A stretch of DNA of 64,000 bases from an uncultured Burkholderiales bacterium (GTDB taxonomy: Bacteria; Pseudomonadota; Gammaproteobacteria; Burkholderiales; Burkholderiaceae_C), in NCBI GenBank assembly GCA_903871545.1, contig CAIQHG010000085.1, positions 1 to 64,000 on the forward strand, written 5' to 3'. Shown one piece after another: positions 27,094 to 35,771 of the stretch. Made by a program: the position numbers and the translations under genes. The notes under the pieces were generated by a model. It saw only the letters and a program-made list of their open reading frames with translations. It did not search any database and was not told the origin of the DNA. Every line of letters starts with the position of its first letter. Position 1 is the stretch's first letter.

Positions 27094-27799
27094 GGTATGC
27101 TCTTTGTACGTGGGGATCTTTCACAATTTCGCTAGGCGTACCCTGACAAATTATTTTGCCAGTGTCCAAGCAAACTACTCTTTGTGAGAATTTCATAACC
27201 GCTTGCATAATGTGCTCAATCATAATGACCGTAATGCCAGTTGCATTAAGGTCAAATAAGATCTGCAAAACCTCATCCACCTCAGCCCCCGCCAGCCCTG
27301 CCATTGCCTCATCTGAGATCAGCAATTTTGGTTTTGCTGCCATGGCGCGCGCGAGCTCCATTTTTCTGAGCTCAACTTGAGAGAGTTGATTGGACTGCAC
27401 GTGGGCTTTAAGGTGAAGTCCCATTTGTTGCAAAATCGCCATCGCTTCTTCCACTTCTTTGGGGCCGTCCGAGCCTCCCACAAACGCGATCGGAACCAGT
27501 AAATTCTCAAGCACCGTCATGCTGGAGAAAGGTCTCGGTATTTGAAAGCTTCTGGATATACCCAGCCTAGTTCGCTGGTAAGCTTTAAGCCCCGTGATCT
27601 CACGACCCTTTAGCTCAATGGAACCCTGAGACTGATTAAAGGCACCTGATATGCAGTTGATGAGCGTCGTTTTACCTGAGCCGTTGGGTCCGATTAGTCC
27701 CAAGCGCTCGCCCGCGCCAACCTCAAGGTTTACTCCTGACAGAGCGGTGAAACCTCCAAAGTTCTTAGTGAGCTCAGTTATTTTGAGAAGCGTTTCCAT
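27083..27799 (-). CDS. LivG-type ABC ATPase (system 2)
   Basis: A 238-residue ATPase. Walker A GPNGSGKT (37-44); the signature is degenerate (LSQVELRKMELARAMA), as is common in LivG proteins; Walker B is LLISDEAMAGL, where the usual D-E-P has become D-E-A; the H-loop is MIEHIMQ. Overlaps the upstream permease gene by 22 bases. Confidence 0.92.
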   Translation of the reverse strand: METLLKITELTKNFGGFTALSGVNLEVGAGERLGLIGPNGSGKTTLINCISGAFNQSQGSIELKGREITGLKAYQRTRLGISRSFQIPRPFSSMTVLENLLVPIAFVGGSDGPKEVEEAMAILQQMGLHLKAHVQSNQLSQVELRKMELARAMAAKPKLLISDEAMAGLAGAEVDEVLQILFDLNATGITVIMIEHIMQAVMKFSQRVVCLDTGKIICQGTPSEIVKDPHVQRAYLGD

Positions 27800-28710
27800 T
27801 TTTTAAATAATCCAATAATTCCGTCAGGCGCTGCAATAACGAAAACAATTAATAAAACACCTAAGACTAGAACATTCAGCTCACTAGATATGGTGACCGT
27901 TACAACCTGCTGAACGGTTGCCAAAACGACCGCTCCAATCAAAGGACCAACCCAGTGAGAGGTACCCCCAATGATCGGCATACCTAAAGCAGAAATTGCG
28001 TAACTGAGGTTAAAAATAGACGTTGGCTCAACAAAGCTTAAGTACATCGGCATGGGCGCACCTGCGACTCCCATTAACGCGCCTGATACCGTGCACGCTA
28101 TTAACTTTAACTTAAGTGTCGGCACGCCTGAGCACTCCGCCGCCTCCTCTGAGTCCCGCACTGCTCTGAGCCCGCGACCCAAATAGGAGGTCTGAACATA
28201 ACGCGCAGTGGCCACAGCAATTACGGCGAGAAGCGACATCATAAAAAACAAAAAACGAGTGTAGGTACTAAAAAGCCAAAGTCCCTCAGGCCGTGTTAAC
28301 TGAAGTCCAGTAGCACCTCCAACGTAACGCCAGTTATTCACACAGGTTTCCAATATAAATACTACCGCGACCGTGGCGATCGAGAAGAAAATTCCTCTGA
28401 GCTTAAGAGTCAGTAAACCCACCCCCAAGCCTAGCAATCCCGCCATCACCCCGCCGCCTAATATTTGAACCACTATAGGTGCACTGATGGCTTTAAAAAG
28501 GACAACTGCCGAATACGCGCCTACCGCCAAAAATGCTGGGACCCCAAAATTCACATAGCCTGCGTACCCGCCAAGGATATTCCAAGCGGTCGCCAGCACT
28601 ATGAACTGGAGAACGACGAAGCCGGCGAAGAAAAAATATTCGTTCACGCCGAGTAGAGTGAGTACAAAAAAGAGAGCCAATAGCGATAAAGAAGAAATCC
28701 AAAATTTCAT
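27778..28710 (-). CDS. LivM-type ABC permease (system 2)
   Basis: A 310-residue permease with LivM marks: NILGGYAGYVNFGVPAFLAVGAY, a coupling loop RDSEEAAECSGV, and GPLIGAVVLA before a short polar C-terminus. Begins three bases after the livH-type stop. Forms the channel with the permease at 28714-29586. Confidence 0.91.
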   Translation of the reverse strand: MKFWISSLSLLALFFVLTLLGVNEYFFFAGFVVLQFIVLATAWNILGGYAGYVNFGVPAFLAVGAYSAVVLFKAISAPIVVQILGGGVMAGLLGLGVGLLTLKLRGIFFSIATVAVVFILETCVNNWRYVGGATGLQLTRPEGLWLFSTYTRFLFFMMSLLAVIAVATARYVQTSYLGRGLRAVRDSEEAAECSGVPTLKLKLIACTVSGALMGVAGAPMPMYLSFVEPTSIFNLSYAISALGMPIIGGTSHWVGPLIGAVVLATVQQVVTVTISSELNVLVLGVLLIVFVIAAPDGIIGLFKKWKRFSK

Positions 28711-28713
28711 AAT

Positions 28714-29586
28714 CTATCTTCCAAAGAGTCCTTGCGGGCGAACGCCTAACATCACTAGCAAAAGACCAAAGGATACCGCTGGAGCCCAAGAGGCACCAAG
28801 CGTCATCAACACCACTGACTCTGTGATGCCCAGAACTAGTCCTGCGACTAGGGTTCCGCTCATGCTACCCAGGCCAGCGAGCACAACCACACAAAAGGTT
28901 CTACCGATATAAATACGGTCCATGGACGGGTCTACCGGGCCAACGATTACGAGCATGGCGCCCGCCAAAGCGTTGATTGCGGTTGCGATACCAAACGCGA
29001 GTTGTTTGATCTTGACAGGATCAGCGCCCATCAAACGTAAAGCCTCCTGGTCTTGACCTACTGCTTTGATGGCGCGTCCAGTAAATGTTTTGGAGAAATA
29101 CTGGGTCAACGCCACCGTTAAGGTGATCGCTATTGCGAAAGCAACCAACATCCGGTAGGGAAGCCTATACTCCCCTATCTCCAAACTGCTACCGATATAA
29201 CTTGCTTTTACAGTGCGCTGATCTACACCAAAGACAAGTATTAAACAAACTTCAATGATGAAGGCCAGTCCAAAGAAAAAGGCTAGGCCGCGCACATCCG
29301 TATCAGAGCCTCTTTTCTCAAAGGTTTCGTAATAAATACGGTAGATGAGTATTCCTAGTATAAAAAATACGGGCATTAAAAGAAGTCCACAGACTATCGG
29401 GTCAAGGCCTAAAGTGCCTAATAGGTAAACACAGTAAGCCCCTAAAACCAAGAGTGCCGGATGCGCTACGTAAGGAACGTCAAGAAGGCCAAATGCGACC
29501 GATAGGCCAAGGCTGACTGCCGCATAAAAACTTCCCAGCAGTACACCGAAGATTACCGCCTCAAATAACAGGTCAAGGGAGATCAT
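28714..29586 (-). CDS. LivH-type ABC permease (system 2)
   Basis: A 290-residue permease. Typical LivH start (GVLLGSFYAAVSLGLSVAFGLLDVPYVAHP) with the usual NxxHG replaced by VAHP; the family end RPQGLFGR is present. It is separated from its binding-protein gene by 221 bases, much longer than the other spacings in this unit, so an internal promoter or attenuation there is possible; only weak AT-rich hairpins are seen. Confidence 0.91.
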   Translation of the reverse strand: MISLDLLFEAVIFGVLLGSFYAAVSLGLSVAFGLLDVPYVAHPALLVLGAYCVYLLGTLGLDPIVCGLLLMPVFFILGILIYRIYYETFEKRGSDTDVRGLAFFFGLAFIIEVCLILVFGVDQRTVKASYIGSSLEIGEYRLPYRMLVAFAIAITLTVALTQYFSKTFTGRAIKAVGQDQEALRLMGADPVKIKQLAFGIATAINALAGAMLVIVGPVDPSMDRIYIGRTFCVVVLAGLGSMSGTLVAGLVLGITESVVLMTLGASWAPAVSFGLLLVMLGVRPQGLFGR

Positions 29587-29807
29587 TGATTAAAGAGCGG
29601 TTTTGTGAAGCTATAAAACGAGTTGGTAAATACGGGGTGTTCAATCTAAGAGAATTGAGTTTGTGTTGATTCACTTTTTATATTAGCCCTTAGTTTAAAA
29701 ATTGATTCCTTGTGAGCTTGTAGCCCTAGGACAAGCCAAGATTTTTCTTGGGTTGGACCAGAAAAAATCTTAATAATTATGAGGAGCAACTAAATGAAAC
29801 AAAGGCT

Positions 29808-31064
29808 TTAGCCTGCCTTGCGCGCTTGAGCAAACGGCGTGATCGGATCACCCTGCTTATCTGCAGCGGGCCAAATCACAACTTGTTTACCCGTATTTTT
29901 AAACTGCTCTGCATCATCATCTTTGATATTGCGAAACTGTGCCTGAATCAAATGCGAGGTCACTCGTTCACCGTATTTATCAAACCTGATCGGACCCACA
30001 ATCGTATTCATCTCGTTCTTATGCAGGTATTCAGCAATCTTTTTATGTTCAAGTGTTTTCGTGCCCTTTACAGCCTGCTCAATCATTTGTCCAGTGGCAA
30101 AGTTAAACGGCGCCAAATAGTAACCAAGTGGATCGACCTTCGCTTGCACAGCTCTTTCATGATATTTAGCCAAAAACTCATCAATGCCTGGGAACTTCAT
30201 CCCTGGCACATAAGAGTTGTAATTAATTACGCCGTTTAAAAGGCTACCTAAACTGGCCATAATGGGTGTGAACTGAAGCCCAACCATTCCTCCCCCGAAC
30301 ACCTGAACCTGCGAGCCTACGCCGATTTCATTGACTGAACGCATAATAGCAACTGCTTCGCTTGGGTAACAGGCCACAAAAACAGCTTCCGGTTTAGCAG
30401 AGCGCACAGCGCGAATAATAGAGGAGAAGTCCGAGTTGTTGGGTGGGTAGTTTTGATCGTAGACAACATCCCAACCTGTTGACTTGACGAGATCTCTACA
30501 ACCATTAGCTAAGTTTTGTTGGAACTCAGCGTCGGCGGCAAAAATGGCTATAGTCTTAGCTCCAGCTTTTTTACCGGCCTCTAAAAACCCTGTTGACCAG
30601 TCTTTACCGTCCGTCCAAGGCGCATTGTTAAACCACATATCATGTTGCACCTTAGAGTTCACCATGAAGGAGAAATTACCCATCAGTAATAACTTACGGT
30701 CCTTAACTAGCGGCATGATGGGGGCTGTTGGATTGGTAGCGTAAGGTGCTACCAATATATCGACCTTATCTAAATCAATTAGTTTGGTATAAATTCCAGG
30801 ATTGTTTGCCCCATTACTTTGGTCGTCGTAGGCAATAAGCTCTACATTTCGGTTGAGCAGTCCGCCCCTTGCATTGACATCTTCAACCCAAAGGCGAAGG
30901 CCCAACAAGCCCGCCTGGCCCCCAGCACCTAGTGCACCGGTTTGCGCGGTACCGATGCCAATTTTAATAGGGGTTGACTGTGCAAAAGATGAGCTGACTG
31001 GCAAACTAGCAGCAACGAGACCTGCACCCGCAGAGCGAACGACTTGACGGCGAACCTTATCCAT
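29808..31064 (-). CDS. Liv-type ABC transporter substrate-binding protein (system 2)
   Basis: A 418-residue periplasmic type-I binding protein and first gene of the minus-strand unit (importer 2, Mo hydroxylase B, lactonase, flavin monooxygenase). The N-terminus is Tat-like: RRQVV (R5-R6), a hydrophobic stretch and a likely cleavage near SSFA at about 28. The mature start PIKIGIGTAQTGALG matches the family. The long upstream region (207 bases to the VOC gene) holds a candidate inverted repeat. Confidence 0.92.
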   Translation of the reverse strand: MDKVRRQVVRSAGAGLVAASLPVSSSFAQSTPIKIGIGTAQTGALGAGGQAGLLGLRLWVEDVNARGGLLNRNVELIAYDDQSNGANNPGIYTKLIDLDKVDILVAPYATNPTAPIMPLVKDRKLLLMGNFSFMVNSKVQHDMWFNNAPWTDGKDWSTGFLEAGKKAGAKTIAIFAADAEFQQNLANGCRDLVKSTGWDVVYDQNYPPNNSDFSSIIRAVRSAKPEAVFVACYPSEAVAIMRSVNEIGVGSQVQVFGGGMVGLQFTPIMASLGSLLNGVINYNSYVPGMKFPGIDEFLAKYHERAVQAKVDPLGYYLAPFNFATGQMIEQAVKGTKTLEHKKIAEYLHKNEMNTIVGPIRFDKYGERVTSHLIQAQFRNIKDDDAEQFKNTGKQVVIWPAADKQGDPITPFAQARKAG

Positions 31065-31147
31065 TTAGATACCCCCTTAGAATTCAAAGATTTAAGTGTA
31101 AAAAAATTTTGAGTCTGAAATCCTATGCAAAGAGATAACCATTCTCA

Positions 31148-31183
31148 AGGGTTAGATATTGCAAAGATATTGGCTATAACCCT
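31148..31183. promoter_or_regulatory. Candidate inverted-repeat regulator site upstream of importer 2
   Basis: AGGGTTA (31148-31154) and TAACCCT (31177-31183) are perfect inverted arms 22 bases apart, with GATATT repeated directly between them. They lie 84-119 bases before the binding-protein ATG. Arms this short may arise by chance. Confidence 0.3.
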
Positions 31184-31270
31184 AATTAAATGTCAGCTTT
31201 ATAGTTTTCTGAGTGGACAAGCATGGGAGGGCGGTTTCAATGAAAAAATGCTACGGGCAGCTATTTCAAA

Positions 31271-31744
31271 TTAATTAATGATTTCGGCTACACGCTCCAT
31301 TTTCGAATAGTCCTCGCCGCCCCACTCTGGCGCCTTTGTAATCCCAAAGAAGTTAAGCTCAATCATGACGTTGTTTGGATCTTTAACGAAGATTTGATAA
31401 AGCTTGGATTCAGGAAAATATCTTGGGAAAAAAGATAGATTCAAGGTTTTGAATTTATCCACAAAGTCCTGCGGTTCTTCTGCCAAGAAGGCGACGTGAT
31501 CGATGACACCAGTCTGGCCGTTAGCGGCTTGATCTGTGGTGCCTAAGTAATATTTTTCACGGTTTGGGATGTTGGAGGGTCCAATATGAACCTGAATAGA
31601 GCCGTTAACACCCAGCCAATACCCAGGAAATGGAAAGTCTGGGCGCGGCATGACTTGGAAACCCAGGATGGACATGTAAAAGTCCTTGGTAGCTTCCAAA
31701 TTTTCAGCCCGAATAAAGAAGTGATTGATTGAATGAATGGGCAT
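31271..31744 (-). CDS. VOC-family (glyoxalase/extradiol dioxygenase fold) protein
   Basis: A 157-residue single-module vicinal-oxygen-chelate protein. Probable metal ligands are H8 (INHFFI), H83 (IDHVAF) and E129 (VMIELNF). I choose the ATG at 31744, which has TTGGAA eight bases upstream, over the TTG at 31756. VOC proteins include glyoxalases, isomerases, epimerases and ring-cleaving dioxygenases. One module is too short for a classical two-domain extradiol dioxygenase, but small one-domain types exist. It could belong with either the aromatic unit to its left or the LacI unit to its right. Confidence 0.83.
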   Translation of the reverse strand: MPIHSINHFFIRAENLEATKDFYMSILGFQVMPRPDFPFPGYWLGVNGSIQVHIGPSNIPNREKYYLGTTDQAANGQTGVIDHVAFLAEEPQDFVDKFKTLNLSFFPRYFPESKLYQIFVKDPNNVMIELNFFGITKAPEWGGEDYSKMERVAEIIN

Positions 31745-32034
31745 AGTCAATTCCAATAAAAAAATAGCGAAAACACCAACTAAAACACTGGAGTATGGTT
31801 ATTTTATAAACAAAAAAGCTAGAGGGTAAACACCATCCTTTCTCAGGAAAATATTAATTTTTTTAAATACGCTTATCTCCAATCAAATACAAAGTTGTTT
31901 TTTCTAGTTAAAGTTTAAGCTGCAAGGGCCTGGGTTTGGCGATCAGGACTTAAAACCAGGCACCGGCAATACTCCAAGCGGATTTTGTGTATGAGCGTAA
32001 TATCTTAGAGACCTTTGAGGAGGATCTTTGAAAT
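31745..32034. other. Intergenic region, AT-rich, no gene
   Basis: The 290 bases between the VOC gene and the Bug gene hold no convincing reading frame. An imperfect hairpin on the minus strand (GCCTGG...CCAGGC, about 31927-31962) lies downstream of the Bug gene and may help end its transcript, but it lacks a T run. Confidence 0.5.
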
Positions 32035-33060
32035 TTAGTTTTGAGAAAAATCAACAACGCTCGCTAATTTCTCATTGCGTGCAATTTCATCTGCGATAAC
32101 GCGGGAAAATTCTGCAGGGGTAGATCCAATCGTTACAAAGCCCTGATCAGCCAAGGCTTGCTTGACCTGTGGGTCATCAAGTACATGAGCAATTGCTGTC
32201 CGCATTTTTGTGACGTAACTGGTCGGCACTTTAGCAGGATACCAAAATCCATACCAAGAAATATACACAAAACCTTTAATTCCTTGCTCTGCAGTTGTCT
32301 GCAAATCGGGTAACTCTGACCAACGTTTGTTTGAAGTGATTGCAAGTGCGCGCACTTTGCCCGATTTTACAAATGGCAAAACTGCGTTGGGTGCACCCAC
32401 GAATACATCAATTCGTCCTGCCATCAATTCTGTAAGTGCTTGCCCAACGCCTTTAAACGGCACATGCGTCATTTTGATGCCTGCACTTGAATTAAATGAC
32501 TCAGCCGCAAAATGCATCACATTACCAATCCCGCCAGACCCGAATGTGTACTTGCCTGGATTGGTTTTCGCATCGGCTACAAAATCTGCCAAATCTTTGG
32601 CTGGCAAGTCTGGACGCGCTGCAATAATAAACCCCACACTGTTCACAGCTAAAGTAATAGGGGTAAAGTCCTTGATGGGGTCATAGGGAAGGCTTTTGCT
32701 GATAACAGGCAAACTTGCATGACTCGAGGATGTAAGCATCATCGTGTATCCATCTGGCGCAGATTTTGCCACTATATCAGTCCCAATTGCACCTCCCGCC
32801 CCGCCCCTGTTATCAACCACAAATCCATAACCGAGAAGAGGTGGTAATTTTTGGCCTATTACACGTGCAATTACATCCATGGGACCGCCCGACACGTAAG
32901 GGACGACTAAGCGAATGGGATGGTTTGGGTATTCATTGAGCAGCTGGGACGCAGGAACTTGTTGTGCATAGCCCATTTGCAGAGTACTTGCGGCTATCCA
33001 CGGCAGAGTTATGAAGCGAAAAAGCGTACTGAATCTCGTAAAACAGTTTGTGTTCATCAT
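32035..33060 (-). CDS. Bug/TctC-family periplasmic binding protein (orphan)
   Basis: A 341-residue tripartite tricarboxylate receptor of the Bug family, very common in Burkholderiales. Sec signal peptide with cleavage near residue 32 (GYA then Q). Family motifs: YPNHPIRLVVPYVSGGPMD, VVDNRGGAGGAIGTD and GSGGIGNVMHFAAE. No tctA or tctB membrane genes are nearby, so it is an orphan that may work with a remote transporter or as a sensor. It starts seven bases after the LacI stop and is probably co-transcribed; an operator-like site overlaps the end of lacI just before it. Confidence 0.9.
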   Translation of the reverse strand: MMNTNCFTRFSTLFRFITLPWIAASTLQMGYAQQVPASQLLNEYPNHPIRLVVPYVSGGPMDVIARVIGQKLPPLLGYGFVVDNRGGAGGAIGTDIVAKSAPDGYTMMLTSSSHASLPVISKSLPYDPIKDFTPITLAVNSVGFIIAARPDLPAKDLADFVADAKTNPGKYTFGSGGIGNVMHFAAESFNSSAGIKMTHVPFKGVGQALTELMAGRIDVFVGAPNAVLPFVKSGKVRALAITSNKRWSELPDLQTTAEQGIKGFVYISWYGFWYPAKVPTSYVTKMRTAIAHVLDDPQVKQALADQGFVTIGSTPAEFSRVIADEIARNEKLASVVDFSQN

Positions 33061-33066
33061 TAAATT

Positions 33067-34083
33067 CTAAGACCTTAAGCGCTTCAAACTCTCACGCACA
33101 ATTAGGGTAGTTTGAAGTGGGGGCTCTTCATTTGTGTCCTCGCCATTGATAAGGTTAACAATTCTTTTTGCCGCCCTAACCCCAATATCCCAGGTTGGAA
33201 CCTGCACCGTTGTGAGTGCAGGTTGGACAAGACTGGCGAGTTCAATATCATCTGAGCCGGTAATGGATAAATCATCCGGTACTTTTAGTGATAGATCCCG
33301 GCACTCTGCCATCGCACCGACTGCGTGAATATCGGTTCCACAAATTAGAACGCTTGGCATATTTGCATAGCCTGCGATTTGGCGCACCGCCAAACGCCCA
33401 CCTTCAAAGGTAAAGGGTTGCTCTATGATCCACTCCTGGGGGAGCTTTAGGCCGGCGGCGAAGAGCGCAGAACGGGTCCCCATGATACGTTCTCGCACGC
33501 GCTCGTTTCCACTTGCAATACCGCTGCACAAAGCAATTTCGGTGTGCCCGTACTCAACCACTAAGCTTGCCATCTTGTAAGCAGCGTCGTAATAAGAGAA
33601 GCCGACACAATTTTTACTTTTCGTTGGATCAAAAGACCAGCTTAAAACATAGGGCAAACGGTATTGTCGTGCGAGCTCATAAACTGCGTCTGCATGATCC
33701 GTTCCAACCAGTACCAAAGCATCTACGCCGCGCTCCAAAATCGCCCTAAGCACACCGCTTTCATGTTCAGGTTGATAGTCGTAGCTCGCAACTAAGAGTT
33801 GATAGCCTAGAGTCCACAAAGTTTTTTGGAGCGATTGAATGGATACTGCAAAAATGGGGTTATCAAGAGTTGGGTAAATGGCTGCGATGGTTCGGGTACG
33901 ACGTGACGCGAGGGCCTGTGCAGCGCCGTTTCTTACGTAACAGAGTTGTTTGACTGCGCGCTGGACTTTCTCGAGTGTTTCGGCTTTAACCAGCGCGGGG
34001 ACGGATAGCGAGCGAGAAGCACTTCCCAAGGACACGCCAGCAAGGCGCGCAACATCTTCAAGGGTGGGTCGATTTTCACGCAT
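33067..34083 (-). CDS. LacI-family transcriptional regulator
   Basis: A 338-residue repressor. The N-terminal HTH is TLEDVARLAGVSLGSASRSL (7-26), followed by a hinge helix (AAQALASRRTRT) and a periplasmic-binding-protein-like effector domain. LacI proteins bind palindromes with a central CG. Two perfect TGAAGCGCTTCA sites sit in the promoter at 42.2 kb heading the operon that contains this gene, so autoregulation and induction by a pathway compound are likely. The gene lies 18 bases after the GMC oxidoreductase gene and 6 before the Bug gene. Confidence 0.9.
   Translation of the reverse strand: MRENRPTLEDVARLAGVSLGSASRSLSVPALVKAETLEKVQRAVKQLCYVRNGAAQALASRRTRTIAAIYPTLDNPIFAVSIQSLQKTLWTLGYQLLVASYDYQPEHESGVLRAILERGVDALVLVGTDHADAVYELARQYRLPYVLSWSFDPTKSKNCVGFSYYDAAYKMASLVVEYGHTEIALCSGIASGNERVRERIMGTRSALFAAGLKLPQEWIIEQPFTFEGGRLAVRQIAGYANMPSVLICGTDIHAVGAMAECRDLSLKVPDDLSITGSDDIELASLVQPALTTVQVPTWDIGVRAAKRIVNLINGEDTNEEPPLQTTLIVRESLKRLRS
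33075..33086. promoter_or_regulatory. Operator-like site at the end of lacI
   Basis: TTAAGCGCTTCA differs by one base from the two perfect TGAAGCGCTTCA operators at 42.2 kb. It lies in the last codons of lacI (encoding L-K-R-L), 15 bases before the Bug gene start. It could be a further regulator site or only a coding coincidence. Confidence 0.3.
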
Positions 34084-34101
34084 CAGGCATTCCCTGTTTT
34101 T

Positions 34102-35718
34102 TTACGTGTCTTGTGCGCTGTCTTGCGCGCTGTCTTGTGCGATCAAATCAGCCGCTTTTTCAGCAACCATCATGACAGCCGCCTGGGTATTCCCGGACAC
34201 TATTTTAGGAATCACAGAGGCGTCCACAACACGCAGTCCTTTCACTCCGTGCACACGCAGGCGAAGATCTACAACCGCTTTGCTATCCTCACCCATTCGA
34301 CAGGTACCTACGGGGTGATAAATGGTTTGACCGTTATTTCTCGCAAACTCTAACCAATCAGCGTCGCTCTGTGTCTTGACGCCGGGGCTCATCTCAAAGT
34401 CTACGTACTTAGCAAAGGAGGACTGATTAACGATTCTTCTTGCAATTTGCATACTCCTTACGATGCTTTGTTGATCGACTTCGCTTGACAAGAAATTGGG
34501 TCTTATGGCTGGACCTGTAAAAGGGTCAGCGGATTTAATATGAATGCTCCCCTTAGACTCAGGGCGCAGTTGAGTCACGCCAATCGTCATACCCGCAGCA
34601 GTATCTAAGATGCGCTCGGCTGCATTTGCGTAGCTTGCGTGCATGAAGAAGTACTGTGCGTCTGGCGTATTCAGCTCGGGATTGGTTTTAACAAACCCGT
34701 GAACCAACCCAGTGCCTAAGGTTAAGATGCCCGTTTTGCGGGTAAAGTATTTAACTACAGCCACACCAAGGCGCCAACCGCGCGACATCTCATTAAGAGT
34801 GATTGTATTTTTCACCCGCCAGTTCATGCGTGTTGCAAAGTGATCGATATAGTTCTCTCCAACACCCTCTAAAGCGTATTTGACAGGTATTCCAAATGAT
34901 TGGAGAAGTTTAGGTTGTCCAATACCGGAGAGCTCAAGTATTTGGGGTGTTTGCACCCCTCCTGCCGAAAGGATAACCTCAGTGCCTGCAAGGACTGAGA
35001 AGTCTTGGCCCTCTTTGCGGTAAGTAACTCCTATGCAGCGCAGACCATCAAAATCGAGTTTCAAAACATGGGCGTGTGTTTCAATGGTTAAGTTTTTACG
35101 CCCAAGGGCGGGTTTTAAATAAGCGTCATAGGCGCTCCAGCGTTTGCCGCCTCGTTGATTGACTTGGTAGTAACCAAACCCTTCTTGTACGGGCGAGTTG
35201 TAGTCTTCGTTTAATGGTTGCCCGTCCTGGACTGCTGCTTGCAAGAAGGCGCTAGCAAGGGGGAAGCGCTCGCGCACTTGTTCCAGATAGATTGGACCCA
35301 TTTTGCCGCGGGTGTTGTCCCCCGGCTCGTAGTGTTCGAGTTTGCGAAAGTAGGGCTCCACATCCTTGTAGCTCCAACCCGTTGCACCCGCACTGGCCCA
35401 CGCGTCATAGTCACTTGGTTGCCCCCGCACATAGATCATGCCGTTAATTAAGGTTGAACCCCCTAAACCTTTGCCTCTTGGTACGGAGATGGTGCGCCCT
35501 TTTGTGTTGGGTTCTGGTTCGGTTTGAAAGAGCCAGTTGTATTTTTTGTTGGTAAGGAGCTTACTAAACCCAGCGGGTATTGCAATCCACTTGCTCTTAG
35601 GCTGTCCACCTGCTTCGAGTAAGAGCACGCTTTTCTTGCCCGACTCTGTTAGACGATTAGCAAGAATACAGCCTGCAGTGCCACCGCCAACAATTACATA
35701 ATCAAAAGTATTCATCAT
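34102..35718 (-). CDS. GMC-family FAD-dependent oxidoreductase (choline dehydrogenase-like)
   Basis: A 538-residue flavoprotein that oxidises alcohols. FAD-binding motif VIVGGGTAGCILANRL (about 7-22), GMC signature GLGGSTLINGMIYVRG (about 80-95), catalytic His in the C-terminal YHPVGTCRMG, and an Asn in SGNTQAA as second active-site residue. The extreme C-terminus carries a repeated AQDS/AQDS/AQDT tail encoded by a 12-bp triplicate. BetA-like by overall pattern but the cluster context points to a cyclic or polyol alcohol rather than choline. Confidence 0.9.
   Translation of the reverse strand: MMNTFDYVIVGGGTAGCILANRLTESGKKSVLLLEAGGQPKSKWIAIPAGFSKLLTNKKYNWLFQTEPEPNTKGRTISVPRGKGLGGSTLINGMIYVRGQPSDYDAWASAGATGWSYKDVEPYFRKLEHYEPGDNTRGKMGPIYLEQVRERFPLASAFLQAAVQDGQPLNEDYNSPVQEGFGYYQVNQRGGKRWSAYDAYLKPALGRKNLTIETHAHVLKLDFDGLRCIGVTYRKEGQDFSVLAGTEVILSAGGVQTPQILELSGIGQPKLLQSFGIPVKYALEGVGENYIDHFATRMNWRVKNTITLNEMSRGWRLGVAVVKYFTRKTGILTLGTGLVHGFVKTNPELNTPDAQYFFMHASYANAAERILDTAAGMTIGVTQLRPESKGSIHIKSADPFTGPAIRPNFLSSEVDQQSIVRSMQIARRIVNQSSFAKYVDFEMSPGVKTQSDADWLEFARNNGQTIYHPVGTCRMGEDSKAVVDLRLRVHGVKGLRVVDASVIPKIVSGNTQAAVMMVAEKAADLIAQDSAQDSAQDT
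34107..34142. repeat. 12-bp triplicate encoding C-terminal AQDS repeats
   Basis: Three tandem copies of TGTCTTG[TC]GCG[CA] at the 3' end of the GMC gene (plus-strand reading). They encode the A-Q-D-S repeats just before the stop and suggest recent slippage. Confidence 0.75.
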
Positions 35719-35771
35719 TTTTTTGAAGGATTGGGGAGAATTTTTTTATGTGCGTTAGGGGCTCATTAATC

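Noticed and set aside
29587-29807. Hairpin AAGATTTTT/AAAAATCTT between binding-protein and livH genes as a terminator
   Set aside because: Stem is almost all A/T and lacks a GC core; too weak to call.
29748-30239. 163-codon plus-strand open frame opposite the system 2 binding-protein gene
   Set aside because: Antisense to a clear gene; no family character, although GAGGAG lies nearby at 29778.
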